Source of the DNA: Anaerolineales bacterium
GTDB lineage: Bacteria; Chloroflexota; Anaerolineae; 4572-78; NAK82
Assembly (NCBI GenBank): GCA_024643945.1
Contig: JAHELX010000300.1
Coordinates: forward strand, 1 to 7,451
Direction: 5' to 3'
Length of the DNA: 7,451 nucleotides
Under the pieces are notes generated by a model. That model did no database searches. It saw nothing but the letters and a program-made list of their open reading frames with translations, and was not told the origin of the DNA. Each line of letters opens with the position of its first letter. The stretch's first letter is position 1. Both the position numbers and the translations under genes were made by a program. Of the stretch, positions 1-7,281 are shown piece by piece.

Positions 1-3000
1 GGGGCACAAGCGGGGAGGCTGCGCGTTTTGGCCGAACCTTTCCGCAACCTCTCCCTGCTGACCGCGGGCGTGCTGATGCCCCTGACCCTCGGCTGGCGCT
101 ATATCGGGCGTGACAGCTACGATAGCCTGCATTACGCCATGACCCTCAATTGGTGGCTGGGCGGGTTCATCTTTGGCTGGGGCGCGATTCATTATCGCAG
201 CCGTGGCCTCGGCCTGTTGGCAGCCATCTCCTTGCCGGTAGCCACCTATCTGGCCCAGGCTGCCATCTTCCACCAGGCCGGAATCAATCCGGCCTGGCAC
301 GCCCTGGGCTGGGCGCTGCTGGTACCGCTCTATTTCGTGACCGGCTACAAATTGCTAGGCCACGAAGACGACCCGATTATTCAAAGTCACGGGCGCACTG
401 CTGCCGGGTGGGGTGTGGCCTTGCTGGCCATCGCCGCGCTCTGGTCTCTCACAGACCTGACCAGCAGCGCCGCCGCCGCCAGCAGCCACGTCGTCCTGGC
501 TGGCGCTGCTGTCCTGGCTGCCCTTCTCTGGCGGCGGCCCCGCTATCTATATGTGGCTTCCTTCTTCTCCCTCTCAGCCACTACTTTTGGGATCACTGAG
601 CTGAGTGTAACGAGAGCCCCATTGACCCTCGGCTGGGCCTCGCTTGCCATCGCACACATCGTCATTGCCTTCAGGTCAGGAAACCGGCTCTCAATCCCCG
701 GGAGCCGTCCTCCGGCAGGCTCAGCCGGCCGGGATTCGAGAAGCGCAGGGCACAGTTTTGCCGGACCGTTGGTCACGGCCGGTTATGCCATAGCGGCCCT
801 GGCCCTTTTGCCCTCTCTCGTCCCCTACGACGGCCATTTGCTGGCCTATGCCCTCGGCAACTGGCTGGGATTGGCTGCCTGGGGGGCCCGGTTAGCTCAG
901 CTTGGGCAGCCTGGTTTTGCCGCTGGAGACGGCCGGCGGGAAATCACCCAAAAGAGGACGGAAGAAGATGCCCCCTCCGATCGCCCGGCAGTATGGGGCC
1001 TGTCGCCGCCGCCTCTGGCTTACTGGCGCGACTCCATCTTTCACTGGTTTACGGCTCTGCCCTTGCCCGTATGGCTTTGGCTTCTTTTTGCCAATCGGCG
1101 TGCGCTCGATTTCGGCCTGCCACTGGCCCTGGCTGCTTTGGCCTGGGGGATGGTTGCGCTCAGTTGGCGGCTCACCTCGGCCGGGGCGGACGGCGCCTAT
1201 CGCTGGCCCTGGTATGTGACCGGCCTGTTGGTCAGCCTTGCAGCTCCGATCACTGCTTTCGCTATTACGCCGGAGGGCTATACCCCTGCCATCAGCCTGC
1301 TGGCCGTGGGCCTGCTCTACATTGTGGACGCCATCGCCAACCGGCAATCGTGGGGATTGGCGCCGGGCGGGTTGGTGACGGCTTGGGGCTACGCCCTGTT
1401 GCTAGATCGTCTGCGTCTGCCCTTCGACGCCCTGAGCTTTGCCCTGGCGCTGCTGGTCGCCGTCTATGTTCTGGCCGGCTTGTGGACCGAGCGACAAAGA
1501 TCGGCCATATTTAGCCATCGCTTCCTGCTCCCACTGTACGTCACGGCTCACATATTAACCCTCATCCTGCTCTGGCGGATTTACGTTCGTCCCTTTGATG
1601 ACCTCTTCTTTGACGTCCCCTGGACGGATGAGATGCGCCTGTGGGGGGCTGCCAGTCAGCTCTTGTTGGCTGTTGTCTACGGGCTTTACGCCTGGGGTAC
1701 TTACAAAGAGCAGTGGGGCCATATAGCTGCCTGGTTGGGTGCGGCCAGTGGGGCCTTCATCGTCATCATGTATAGCACGGGCCGCGGCTCATCAGCGGCC
1801 AAAGGGGCGCTGGGAGTGATTGCCTTTATTCTGGCTGAGCGTGGCCTATATTGGCTGCGCCAGCGGCCTCGTATGAGAAATCGCCGGCGGCAGGCATTCA
1901 TCCGATTAGCCTGGCGACTCTATCAGCGGCCGTTGCTGGTGACGGGCTGGATTGCTTCCGCCGGTATTATCGGCCTGGCGCTCATTCGCAATTTGTGGCT
2001 GTTGGGTGGCGGACGCGTCCAACAAATCTGGGCCAGCATCGGGCTGGTGTTGATCGTTGGCCTGTACGTCCTATCTGCCCGGTTATTTCGACAGGCGCGC
2101 TTTATGTGGCTGGCGGCGCTCCTCATTTTCGCGCCCTGGACGATCTTGACCAACCTGGGCTGGTTCACCCCTTACCGGCCTACGCTGCCGGGCTTTGCTC
2201 TCAGTTGGGCGCTGCTGGCATGGGCGCTTTTTCTGGTCAGTTTGATGCTGGACCGGCTTGCGTCGCGGGCGTATGCCCTGCCGCTTAAGTCAGTGGCCCA
2301 TGCACTACTTCCCTTATCCCTCCTGTGGGGTATCGCCAATGTGGATACAGGCCGCTTTACCTTCGCCCTGGCCATTGGCATGTATGGGTTGGCGGGGGCG
2401 CTGGACTATCGCCGGTCAAAAAATACCGGCGATGAGAAGTCAATCCTTGGACAGACGAAATTTCTGTACCCCGCATTGGGCATGGTTCCGGTCTGGTGTG
2501 TTTACCTGGTGGCCTGGCTGCTGCCGGCCGCCCGGCACGAGCATTACGGACTGATGCTCCTGGCTTTTGGTCCCCTGGGACTGGCAGCCGGCCAGTGGCT
2601 CAAGCACATCGCCCCGGGACGTAAGCCAGCCAGCGGCTATGCATTGCCAGGATACCTGCCGGGCTACGTGGCGACAATAGTTGGCACCATGTTGGTGGCA
2701 CATCAATCACCTCTGCTGGCGCTGGTGCTGCTCTTTGATGCTTTGCTGATGTTGGCTTCTGCCCGCCTATTCAGAAATCCACTCTGGGTGTACCCCGCAG
2801 CAGCGGTTGTGCCCGTCTCTCTTTTGCTGGCTTTAGGGGAAGCAGGGGTAGCCGGTAATCGCCACGGTTGGTGGTTGATTGGTTTGGCTTCGATTTACCT
2901 GGCGTTAGCCTGGGCGCTGCGCCGGGTCAATCTCCCCGCTTTTGGCACGGCCACCCTGACCATAGGCTTTGCACTGGTTGCTCTGGGCCTGCCCCCATCG

Positions 3001-4737
3001 AGCCAGGATCAAACCGGGGCGCTGTGGGGATATGGGAGCGCGGCGCTGCTGTACGCAATCAGCGCCATCTGGCTACGCCAACCTTTGCTGCTGACCCCGG
3101 CCAGCGCGCTGGCCATCGTGCCGTACGCCATCGGCCTGCAAAAGTCAGGCCTCAGACCCGAATATTATGGACTGGCCCTGTTCCCCGGTGCCATTGCGGC
3201 CCTGGCTATTGGCTGGGGGCTCGACTATCGTTTCTTCGATAGAGGCAAGGCAGCGTTTGACGTCCGGCAAGCGTTCCCATGGGAAGACGCGGCTCGCTGG
3301 CCGGTGGCCCTGGCGGATCGATTGTTGGGCTGGTGGGGGCTGCCGCTCTACACTCTCGGCCTGGGCCTGGCCACAGCCAGTCCCATCTTCACCGAATCCA
3401 GGGCGGGATTGTCGGCCTTGAGTTTTGCCCTGCTCATGCCCCTATATGGCTGGGCTATCTATCGCTTTCGGCTGCGAGCGTGGCTGCTGGCCACGGCCCT
3501 GGCAGGGCATCTGGCTGCGATTTACTTTCTGAAGGCGTTGGGCTGGTGGCAGTATCCGGCACTGGGCTGGTTCCGATTCCTGCCAGTGACCCTAATTACC
3601 ACAGCGGTTGCGCTGGTCATTGAGCGGTGGCGAGCAGAAGGCTCGCCTCTTCACCCCGGACGAATTTTTGCGGGATGGTCACGTCCGCTTTACCTCATGG
3701 CATTGCTCGACATCGTCGTTGCGCAATTATCCAGCCTGGAAGGGACTTGGGCCGGGGTTGCGGTCAGCCTGACGCATGCTCTTTTGATCGCCGTTTTGGC
3801 TTCGTTTTGGCTGTCGTCCTGGATGCCTTACATCAGCGCCACTCTGGGGGTAGTCGCCCTGGTGCAATGGTTGTCAGCCCTGGCCGGGCCAATTGAGGGA
3901 TCGCCAATCGCTTTGGCCAGGTTAGCCCTGGGATATGGCCTGGCAGGATATGGGTTGGCACTGGTGCGTAACAGTTTGAAAGAAAGCCAAGAGTTGCACC
4001 CATGGTTGGCGATCTGGGAACAGCCATTGCAAAGATCTGGCATTGTAGTCTCCTTTAGCAGCCTGAGTCTCACCGCCTGGCTGGGCCTGGACCTGGTGAG
4101 ATGGACGGTCAGAGCCATGTTGGGTTTTCCCTTCCGAGAAATTGTGGACCTGGCTACGGTGCAGATGGTGGTGGGGGTATTGGCCTGGTTGGGACTGCTG
4201 TACGTGGCTGCTGCCTTTACACGGCGACTGCTACGTTTGGGGTACGTCGCGATTGGGATGTTGTTGGCTGCCTGGATGTTACACGCATTCTACATTCAGC
4301 AATGGGACAGCGCGGCACGGGTGCAGTGGTATGCCATACCAGCCGGGTTATATTTGTTGGGTATTGCTTACCTGGAGTGGCGACAGGGAAATAGAACTCT
4401 CGCGCGCTGGCTCGACTACGCGGCGGTGTTGTTGATGATGGGCTCTCTCTTCTGGCAGACATTACTCTTCGGCTGGCAGTATGCGCTGCTGTTGGGGACA
4501 GAGGGATTCGCTGCCTTTTGGTGGGGAAGTGCCCGCCGCCTGCGCCGCTTTCTATACGTCGGCATGATCGGGGTAATTCTGTCGACTATCGCTCAGTTGA
4601 TCAACTCGTTGTGGTCTATCAATCAGTGGATTGTTTTTGGAGTGATTGGGCTGTTGGTGGTCATAGCAGCCATAGTGATTGAGCGCAAATTGGAAGATAT
4701 AAGAGTATGGCGAGAAGTGCTGGAATCGTGGGAGTAA
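1..4737 (+). CDS. Giant polytopic membrane protein of unknown function, 5'-partial, built from repeated two-helix modules
   Basis: The reading frame is open from base 1 to the TAA at 4735-4737, so the gene very probably begins upstream of the window. A TTG at 28 with a GGGGAGG nine bases before it is a possible start. However, the residues before it (RLRVLAEPFR) read like the beginning of one of the internal modules, so I treat the gene as 5'-partial. The visible 1,569+ residues are almost entirely hydrophobic, with roughly forty membrane helices by eye. Hydrophilic breaks are few: about 680-765, 889-1010, a strongly basic loop at 1855-1920 (RMRNRRRQ) and 2410-2460. No catalytic motif, signal peptide or soluble domain is evident. 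The C-terminus (4600-4734) is a last helix (WIVFGVIGLLVV) followed by a charged amphipathic tail with IERKLED. This resembles the ends of large bacterial membrane proteins annotated as DUF2157 or SCO7613 C-terminal-like; that likeness is from memory. It is the first visible gene of a three-gene unit with a PrsW protease. The function is unknown; transport, scaffolding or envelope assembly are all possible. Confidence 0.9.
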   Translation, partial: GAQAGRLRVLAEPFRNLSLLTAGVLMPLTLGWRYIGRDSYDSLHYAMTLNWWLGGFIFGWGAIHYRSRGLGLLAAISLPVATYLAQAAIFHQAGINPAWHALGWALLVPLYFVTGYKLLGHEDDPIIQSHGRTAAGWGVALLAIAALWSLTDLTSSAAAASSHVVLAGAAVLAALLWRRPRYLYVASFFSLSATTFGITELSVTRAPLTLGWASLAIAHIVIAFRSGNRLSIPGSRPPAGSAGRDSRSAGHSFAGPLVTAGYAIAALALLPSLVPYDGHLLAYALGNWLGLAAWGARLAQLGQPGFAAGDGRREITQKRTEEDAPSDRPAVWGLSPPPLAYWRDSIFHWFTALPLPVWLWLLFANRRALDFGLPLALAALAWGMVALSWRLTSAGADGAYRWPWYVTGLLVSLAAPITAFAITPEGYTPAISLLAVGLLYIVDAIANRQSWGLAPGGLVTAWGYALLLDRLRLPFDALSFALALLVAVYVLAGLWTERQRSAIFSHRFLLPLYVTAHILTLILLWRIYVRPFDDLFFDVPWTDEMRLWGAASQLLLAVVYGLYAWGTYKEQWGHIAAWLGAASGAFIVIMYSTGRGSSAAKGALGVIAFILAERGLYWLRQRPRMRNRRRQAFIRLAWRLYQRPLLVTGWIASAGIIGLALIRNLWLLGGGRVQQIWASIGLVLIVGLYVLSARLFRQARFMWLAALLIFAPWTILTNLGWFTPYRPTLPGFALSWALLAWALFLVSLMLDRLASRAYALPLKSVAHALLPLSLLWGIANVDTGRFTFALAIGMYGLAGALDYRRSKNTGDEKSILGQTKFLYPALGMVPVWCVYLVAWLLPAARHEHYGLMLLAFGPLGLAAGQWLKHIAPGRKPASGYALPGYLPGYVATIVGTMLVAHQSPLLALVLLFDALLMLASARLFRNPLWVYPAAAVVPVSLLLALGEAGVAGNRHGWWLIGLASIYLALAWALRRVNLPAFGTATLTIGFALVALGLPPSSQDQTGALWGYGSAALLYAISAIWLRQPLLLTPASALAIVPYAIGLQKSGLRPEYYGLALFPGAIAALAIGWGLDYRFFDRGKAAFDVRQAFPWEDAARWPVALADRLLGWWGLPLYTLGLGLATASPIFTESRAGLSALSFALLMPLYGWAIYRFRLRAWLLATALAGHLAAIYFLKALGWWQYPALGWFRFLPVTLITTAVALVIERWRAEGSPLHPGRIFAGWSRPLYLMALLDIVVAQLSSLEGTWAGVAVSLTHALLIAVLASFWLSSWMPYISATLGVVALVQWLSALAGPIEGSPIALARLALGYGLAGYGLALVRNSLKESQELHPWLAIWEQPLQRSGIVVSFSSLSLTAWLGLDLVRWTVRAMLGFPFREIVDLATVQMVVGVLAWLGLLYVAAAFTRRLLRLGYVAIGMLLAAWMLHAFYIQQWDSAARVQWYAIPAGLYLLGIAYLEWRQGNRTLARWLDYAAVLLMMGSLFWQTLLFGWQYALLLGTEGFAAFWWGSARRLRRFLYVGMIGVILSTIAQLINSLWSINQWIVFGVIGLLVVIAAIVIERKLEDIRVWREVLESWE
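202..4391 (+). repeat. Diverged protein-level repeat modules (about 50-60 residues each) inside the giant membrane protein
   Basis: At least ten segments share one pattern. A short basic turn (R or RR, often with P) leads into a helix rich in A, L, V and P. A G/W/Y-containing loop follows, then a second helix ending in YxxAxxxxR-like residues, where the next module begins. Candidates by nucleotide position are 202-363, 532-684, 1339-1500, 2080-2258, 2761-2925, 2920-3082, 3076-3243, 3460-3640, 3806-3985 and 4222-4391. The three between 2761 and 3243 are directly tandem (ARLFRNPLWVYP, then RRVNLPAFGT, then RQPLLLTPAS). Identity between copies is low, so this is a by-eye structural periodicity and not a nucleotide repeat. 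It suggests growth of the protein by ancient internal duplication. General membrane-helix composition could explain part of the similarity. Confidence 0.5.
4730..4734 (+). promoter_or_regulatory. Ribosome binding site (GGGAG) deciding the PrsW start
   Basis: GGGAG lies in the last codons of the giant membrane-protein gene, eight bases before the ATG at 4743. It supports that ATG over the in-frame ATG at 4707, which would overlap the upstream gene by 31 bases and has only a weak, distant GGAAG. Confidence 0.7.
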
Positions 4738-4742
4738 ATTCT

Positions 4743-6026
4743 ATGACGCCTCGGCTGAAGCGCGCCATTGCCATTGCCGGCCTGCTTCTGGCTTTGCCAG
4801 GTTTGCCGGCGACATTTGCTTTTCTGTGTACCACCTTATGGTGGACAGTGGATGGCGGCGGTTCTGACGCGATTCGCCTGGGGTTGGTCACTTTCACGCT
4901 TATGCTGGTAACAGTGGGAGCCGGGATGAGCGTGGCCTGGCATAGTTTGCGTTCATTGCAAGGTAAAACTTCAAAACCATTGCGTCTGCCGCCAGCCTGG
5001 GCACTGGCCGGCGTCTTTGGCTTGTTCGTCGCCATCGGCCTGTTCATTCTGGAGAACGATTTTGCCTCCGGGTTGTTCTTTCCGCCGGTTTTGCTAGTGG
5101 CCGCTGCCCTACCGCCTCTCCTGGCCATTGCCTGGTTCACCCGCCAGCAAGTAGAAGGACTGACCTGGCGACGAGGCCTGGTGGCCTTTGCCGGAGGTGC
5201 TACTGCGAGCGTGCTGATTGCGATCGTATTGGAAATCTTGCTCATCGCCATCATCCTGGCCCTGGTTTTTAATCTGGCCAATACGGCGCTGAAGAGCCTG
5301 GAAGCATTGATCGACGCCCTGGCTGGAGAAGACATTGCCTGGGCCATCACCAGCCCCGGCTTCATTTATATTTTCATTCAAATGGCCTTGATTGCGCCTC
5401 TGGCCGAAGAATTCGCCAAACCGCTGGTGACGCTGCCGTTGATAGGCCGTCTCTCTCGCCGGGACGCCTTTCTGGTGGGGGCAATGGCCGGGGCCGGATT
5501 TGCTGCTTTGGAGAATGTAGTTTATGCCAGCGCCGGCCTTTCCTTCTGGGCCGGGATTCTGATCGTGAGGGCACTGGGCGGCGCTATCCACCCGATTGGG
5601 TCTGGCCTGGTTGCGCTGGGTTGGCATGATATTTTGAAAGGTGAATCAAATGCCTGGCTGAATTGGTTGGCGCGTTTTGGCCTGGCCAGCGGGATACACG
5701 CTCTCTGGAACGGCGGTTCATTACTGGTGATCACCCTGGCCGGGGCACAATTCTTCGGACAACTTCCCAGGGAGATTGATGTGCTGGGATTATCAGCAGC
5801 GGGGACAACTCTGGCTTTGCTTATTGTGCTGGGCCTGGCCGCGCTGGGAATCGGGCGCTCCATCGCACAAAACGTGAAAGTACCCGGCGCACCATCTGGC
5901 GCTGAATCGGCTGATGTCGAATTCGCCCTTTCTGACAGAAGCGTGGCAATCTGGGCCCTGGCATGCGTGGTGGCGATTGTTCCGGCGGGAATTGCTGGAC
6001 TGCAACTTCTAATAAGAGGAATATGA
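4743..6026 (+). CDS. PrsW family intramembrane metalloprotease, N-terminally extended
   Basis: A 427-residue multi-pass protein of the PrsW type (glutamic-type/metallo intramembrane proteases in the wider CPBP/Abi group). The family hallmarks appear in order: E222-E223-F-A-K226 at the end of a helix (APLAEEFAKP), E257-N258 (AALENVVYA), H283 (GAIHPIGSG) and H319 with N323 (GIHALWNGG). These are the expected metal-binding and catalytic residues, so the enzyme looks active. Helices by eye lie near 8-34, 44-66, 84-102, 107-130 and 145-176, then the catalytic core at 206-330, then further helices up to the C-terminus. An amphipathic loop at about 177-205 (LKSLEALIDALAGED) precedes the EExxK helix. 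Bacillus subtilis PrsW is about 218 residues with its EE near residue 75, so this protein carries about 145 extra N-terminal residues. That enzyme makes the site-1 cut in the anti-sigma factor RsiW, but no sigma/anti-sigma pair is visible here, so the substrate is unknown. The ATG at 4743 was chosen for its Shine-Dalgarno; it lies 5 nt after the upstream stop. The gene's TGA overlaps the next ATG. Confidence 0.9.
   Translation: MTPRLKRAIAIAGLLLALPGLPATFAFLCTTLWWTVDGGGSDAIRLGLVTFTLMLVTVGAGMSVAWHSLRSLQGKTSKPLRLPPAWALAGVFGLFVAIGLFILENDFASGLFFPPVLLVAAALPPLLAIAWFTRQQVEGLTWRRGLVAFAGGATASVLIAIVLEILLIAIILALVFNLANTALKSLEALIDALAGEDIAWAITSPGFIYIFIQMALIAPLAEEFAKPLVTLPLIGRLSRRDAFLVGAMAGAGFAALENVVYASAGLSFWAGILIVRALGGAIHPIGSGLVALGWHDILKGESNAWLNWLARFGLASGIHALWNGGSLLVITLAGAQFFGQLPREIDVLGLSAAGTTLALLIVLGLAALGIGRSIAQNVKVPGAPSGAESADVEFALSDRSVAIWALACVVAIVPAGIAGLQLLIRGI
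6014..6020 (+). promoter_or_regulatory. Closely spaced ribosome binding site (AAGAGGA) before the ATGA start-stop overlap
   Basis: AAGAGGA ends only two bases before the ATG at 6023, closer than the usual 5-9 bases. The ATG shares bases with the TGA of the protease gene (ATGA at 6023-6026). Efficient translation of the third gene probably depends on ribosomes terminating on the protease gene, i.e. translational coupling (inference). Confidence 0.55.
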
Positions 6027-6580
6027 ACACATCAAGACGTATTCGTCTTAACCATCCAGACTTGTGGATAGCCATAGCCTTGATCACGGCCAATCTTTTC
6101 ACCTGGGCTAAACATCTGTCAGCCTTGCCAGAGCCTCACGTTGTAGATCCAATCCGGGACCCAGAAGTTGTTGCCTTACTGGAGTACATTGGCTCCGGCG
6201 ATCACTCAGGCGAAACCTGGGAGGTCACCCTGACGGAGTTAGAGGCGGAACAGACCATCACCTGGTATCTGCAACGCTATCCTCAAATTCCCTTTGAGCA
6301 CCCCCAGGTTAAAATCACCCCCGATTACGTAGCGGGGGAAGGCGATGCCACCATTGCTGGCCTGCGCATGCACGTGGGCGGTAAAGCACACATCACGTTG
6401 GAAGATAGATTACCAGTGATAGAAATTCTGGAGCTGAGCCTGCCGGTTCCCGGCCCTATCCGCGAAGCGATGGAACAAGAAATCCAGACCCAACTCCAGC
6501 GCGCCGAGTTGCTGCCGGTGCGTTTCACATCGGCTGAGTGGTATGAGGGAAAAGTGATTGTGCGGGGGACCATCCGGTAG
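6023..6580 (+). CDS. Membrane-anchored extracytoplasmic protein, DUF2993/YpmS (TULIP-like) candidate
   Basis: A 185-residue protein. The N-terminus is basic (R5, R6, R8), followed by one hydrophobic segment at about 14-35 (LWIAIALITANLFTWA). This predicts a single anchor with the rest outside the cytoplasm; no lipobox cysteine is seen. The soluble part starts with a helix-forming stretch (VTLTELEAEQTITWYL, 68-83). Alternating strands follow (VKITPDYVAGEGDATIAG; HITLEDRLPVIEILELSL), then PVPGPIREAMEQEIQTQL (142-158), and the protein ends with a strand pair EWYEGKVIVRGTIR. This order (LT-E-L helix, strands, the LPVP turn with an amphipathic helix, then a terminal 'G-x-V-x-V-x-G' strand) recalls DUF2993/LmeA and DUF2140/YpmS lipid-binding-like proteins. 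The link is by pattern memory and tentative. The ATG at 6023 is preferred over 5963 because 5963 lies 64 bases inside the protease gene without a good ribosome site. As an anchored protein encoded directly after a PrsW, it could be a partner or a substrate of that protease (inference). Confidence 0.8.
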   Translation: MNTSRRIRLNHPDLWIAIALITANLFTWAKHLSALPEPHVVDPIRDPEVVALLEYIGSGDHSGETWEVTLTELEAEQTITWYLQRYPQIPFEHPQVKITPDYVAGEGDATIAGLRMHVGGKAHITLEDRLPVIEILELSLPVPGPIREAMEQEIQTQLQRAELLPVRFTSAEWYEGKVIVRGTIR

Positions 6581-6636
6581 AAGACACCTGCTTCAGCATC
6601 CCGTTTTTCCCCTAATGTTTCACGTCCCAGAGTGCC
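6581..6636. other. Short convergent intergenic gap with no clear terminator
   Basis: These 56 bases separate the ends of the two converging gene clusters. I see a short T run (CGTTTTTCCCC near 6602-6612) but no stem-loop of convincing length next to it on either strand. Termination may use Rho, or a weak structure that I cannot recognise by eye. Confidence 0.5.
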
Positions 6637-7278
6637 TCATTTCTGCAAAGGCAGCATCACTTCGCGCCCCAACTTCTCCAATAGCTGGTCGGCGATCACG
6701 TCCAGGTGTCCGTTAAAGCGGACGAAGTCCAGGTCATCGGAGGGGATGGTGAGGACGGGGCAAAGGGTGAAGTCTTCAATCCACGCATTGTACAATTCGT
6801 TGAGCTGCTGCAAGTAGAGAGGCGAGATGTCGCGCTCAAAGTCACGGCCTCGCTTGATGATGCGTTCCAAGAGGGTAGGCACCGAGGCTTTGAGATAGAC
6901 AATCAAATCGGGGGGAGGCAGAAACAGCGCCAGCACTTCGTATAACTCACGGTAGCTGTAATAGTCCCGGTCGCTCATATGGCCCTGCTGATAGAGGTTG
7001 CGAGCAAAGACCTCAGCGTCTTCGTACACGCTGCGGTCCTGCACCACCGAGTTGGGGCTGCTGAGCAACTGGTGATGGTGGCGCAAGCGACGCGACAAGA
7101 AAAAAATCTGGGAATGAAAGCTCCAGCGTCGCATGTCTTTGTAAAAGTCGGCCAGGTAGGGATTATCCCCGACCGCTTCGTAAAAGGGCTCCCAACTCAG
7201 CTTCTCCGCCAGCATCGCGGTCAGCGTGCTTTTGCCCACCCCCACATTGCCGGCGATGGCGATAAACTGTTTTTTCAC
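6637..7278 (-). CDS. Deoxynucleoside kinase (dNK family; deoxyadenosine/deoxycytidine/deoxyguanosine kinase type)
   Basis: A 213-residue cytoplasmic P-loop kinase that transfers phosphate from ATP to a deoxynucleoside, giving a dNMP (salvage). The Walker A loop is G10-NVGVGKS17. W29-E-P-F-Y-E34 follows, with E34 matching the substrate-binding/base glutamate of the family. Then come N39-P-Y-L-A-D-F-Y46 and W52-S-F-H-S-Q57 in the substrate pocket, the D81-R82-S83 motif (DRS, equivalent to ERS in human dCK) with Y85-E86-D87, the strand LPPPDLIVYLKA (120-131), and an arginine-rich LID R139-IIKRGRDFER149. The length is normal for bacterial members. These motifs do not settle which deoxynucleoside is preferred. 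The start is GTG at 7278-7276, backed by AAGGAG six bases upstream; an in-frame TGA lies only two codons upstream, so no longer start is possible. It follows the mazG-like gene by 3 nt, almost certainly in one operon. No key residue is missing. Confidence 0.93.
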   Translation of the reverse strand: MKKQFIAIAGNVGVGKSTLTAMLAEKLSWEPFYEAVGDNPYLADFYKDMRRWSFHSQIFFLSRRLRHHHQLLSSPNSVVQDRSVYEDAEVFARNLYQQGHMSDRDYYSYRELYEVLALFLPPPDLIVYLKASVPTLLERIIKRGRDFERDISPLYLQQLNELYNAWIEDFTLCPVLTIPSDDLDFVRFNGHLDVIADQLLEKLGREVMLPLQK

Positions 7279-7281
7279 TTT

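Noticed and set aside
892..1347. Overlapping open frames on both strands inside the giant gene
   Set aside because: They lack ribosome sites and protein-like composition; the in-frame membrane protein explains the region.
28..4737. Frequent CTGGCC/GGCCTGG words as a possible nucleotide repeat family or DNA uptake signal
   Set aside because: They occur at irregular spacing and largely track Leu, Ala, Gly and Trp codons in a hydrophobic GC-rich gene.
4707..4742. Upstream in-frame ATG for the PrsW gene
   Set aside because: It would overlap the preceding gene by 31 bases and lacks a well-placed Shine-Dalgarno, whereas the ATG at 4743 has GGGAG at good spacing.
4661..5365. Long open frame on the minus strand opposite the start of the protease gene
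   Set aside because: Its translation is low-complexity (A, R, S, P rich) with no recognisable motif, and it lies opposite a clear PrsW gene. It is a by-product of GC-rich codon use.
5109..5627. Minus-strand open frame opposite the PrsW catalytic core
   Set aside because: The translation is rich in Q, G and R with no fold signals, and the opposite strand carries well-conserved protease motifs.
5963..6022. Upstream in-frame ATG for the small anchored protein
   Set aside because: It adds 20 residues (MRGGDCSGGN...) unlike a membrane-protein N-terminus, lies inside the protease gene, and has no clear ribosome site. The ATGA overlap at 6023 is the more usual arrangement.
6581..6636. Possible bidirectional terminator between the converging genes
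   Set aside because: A T run is present, but I could not find a stem of meaningful length beside it on either strand.
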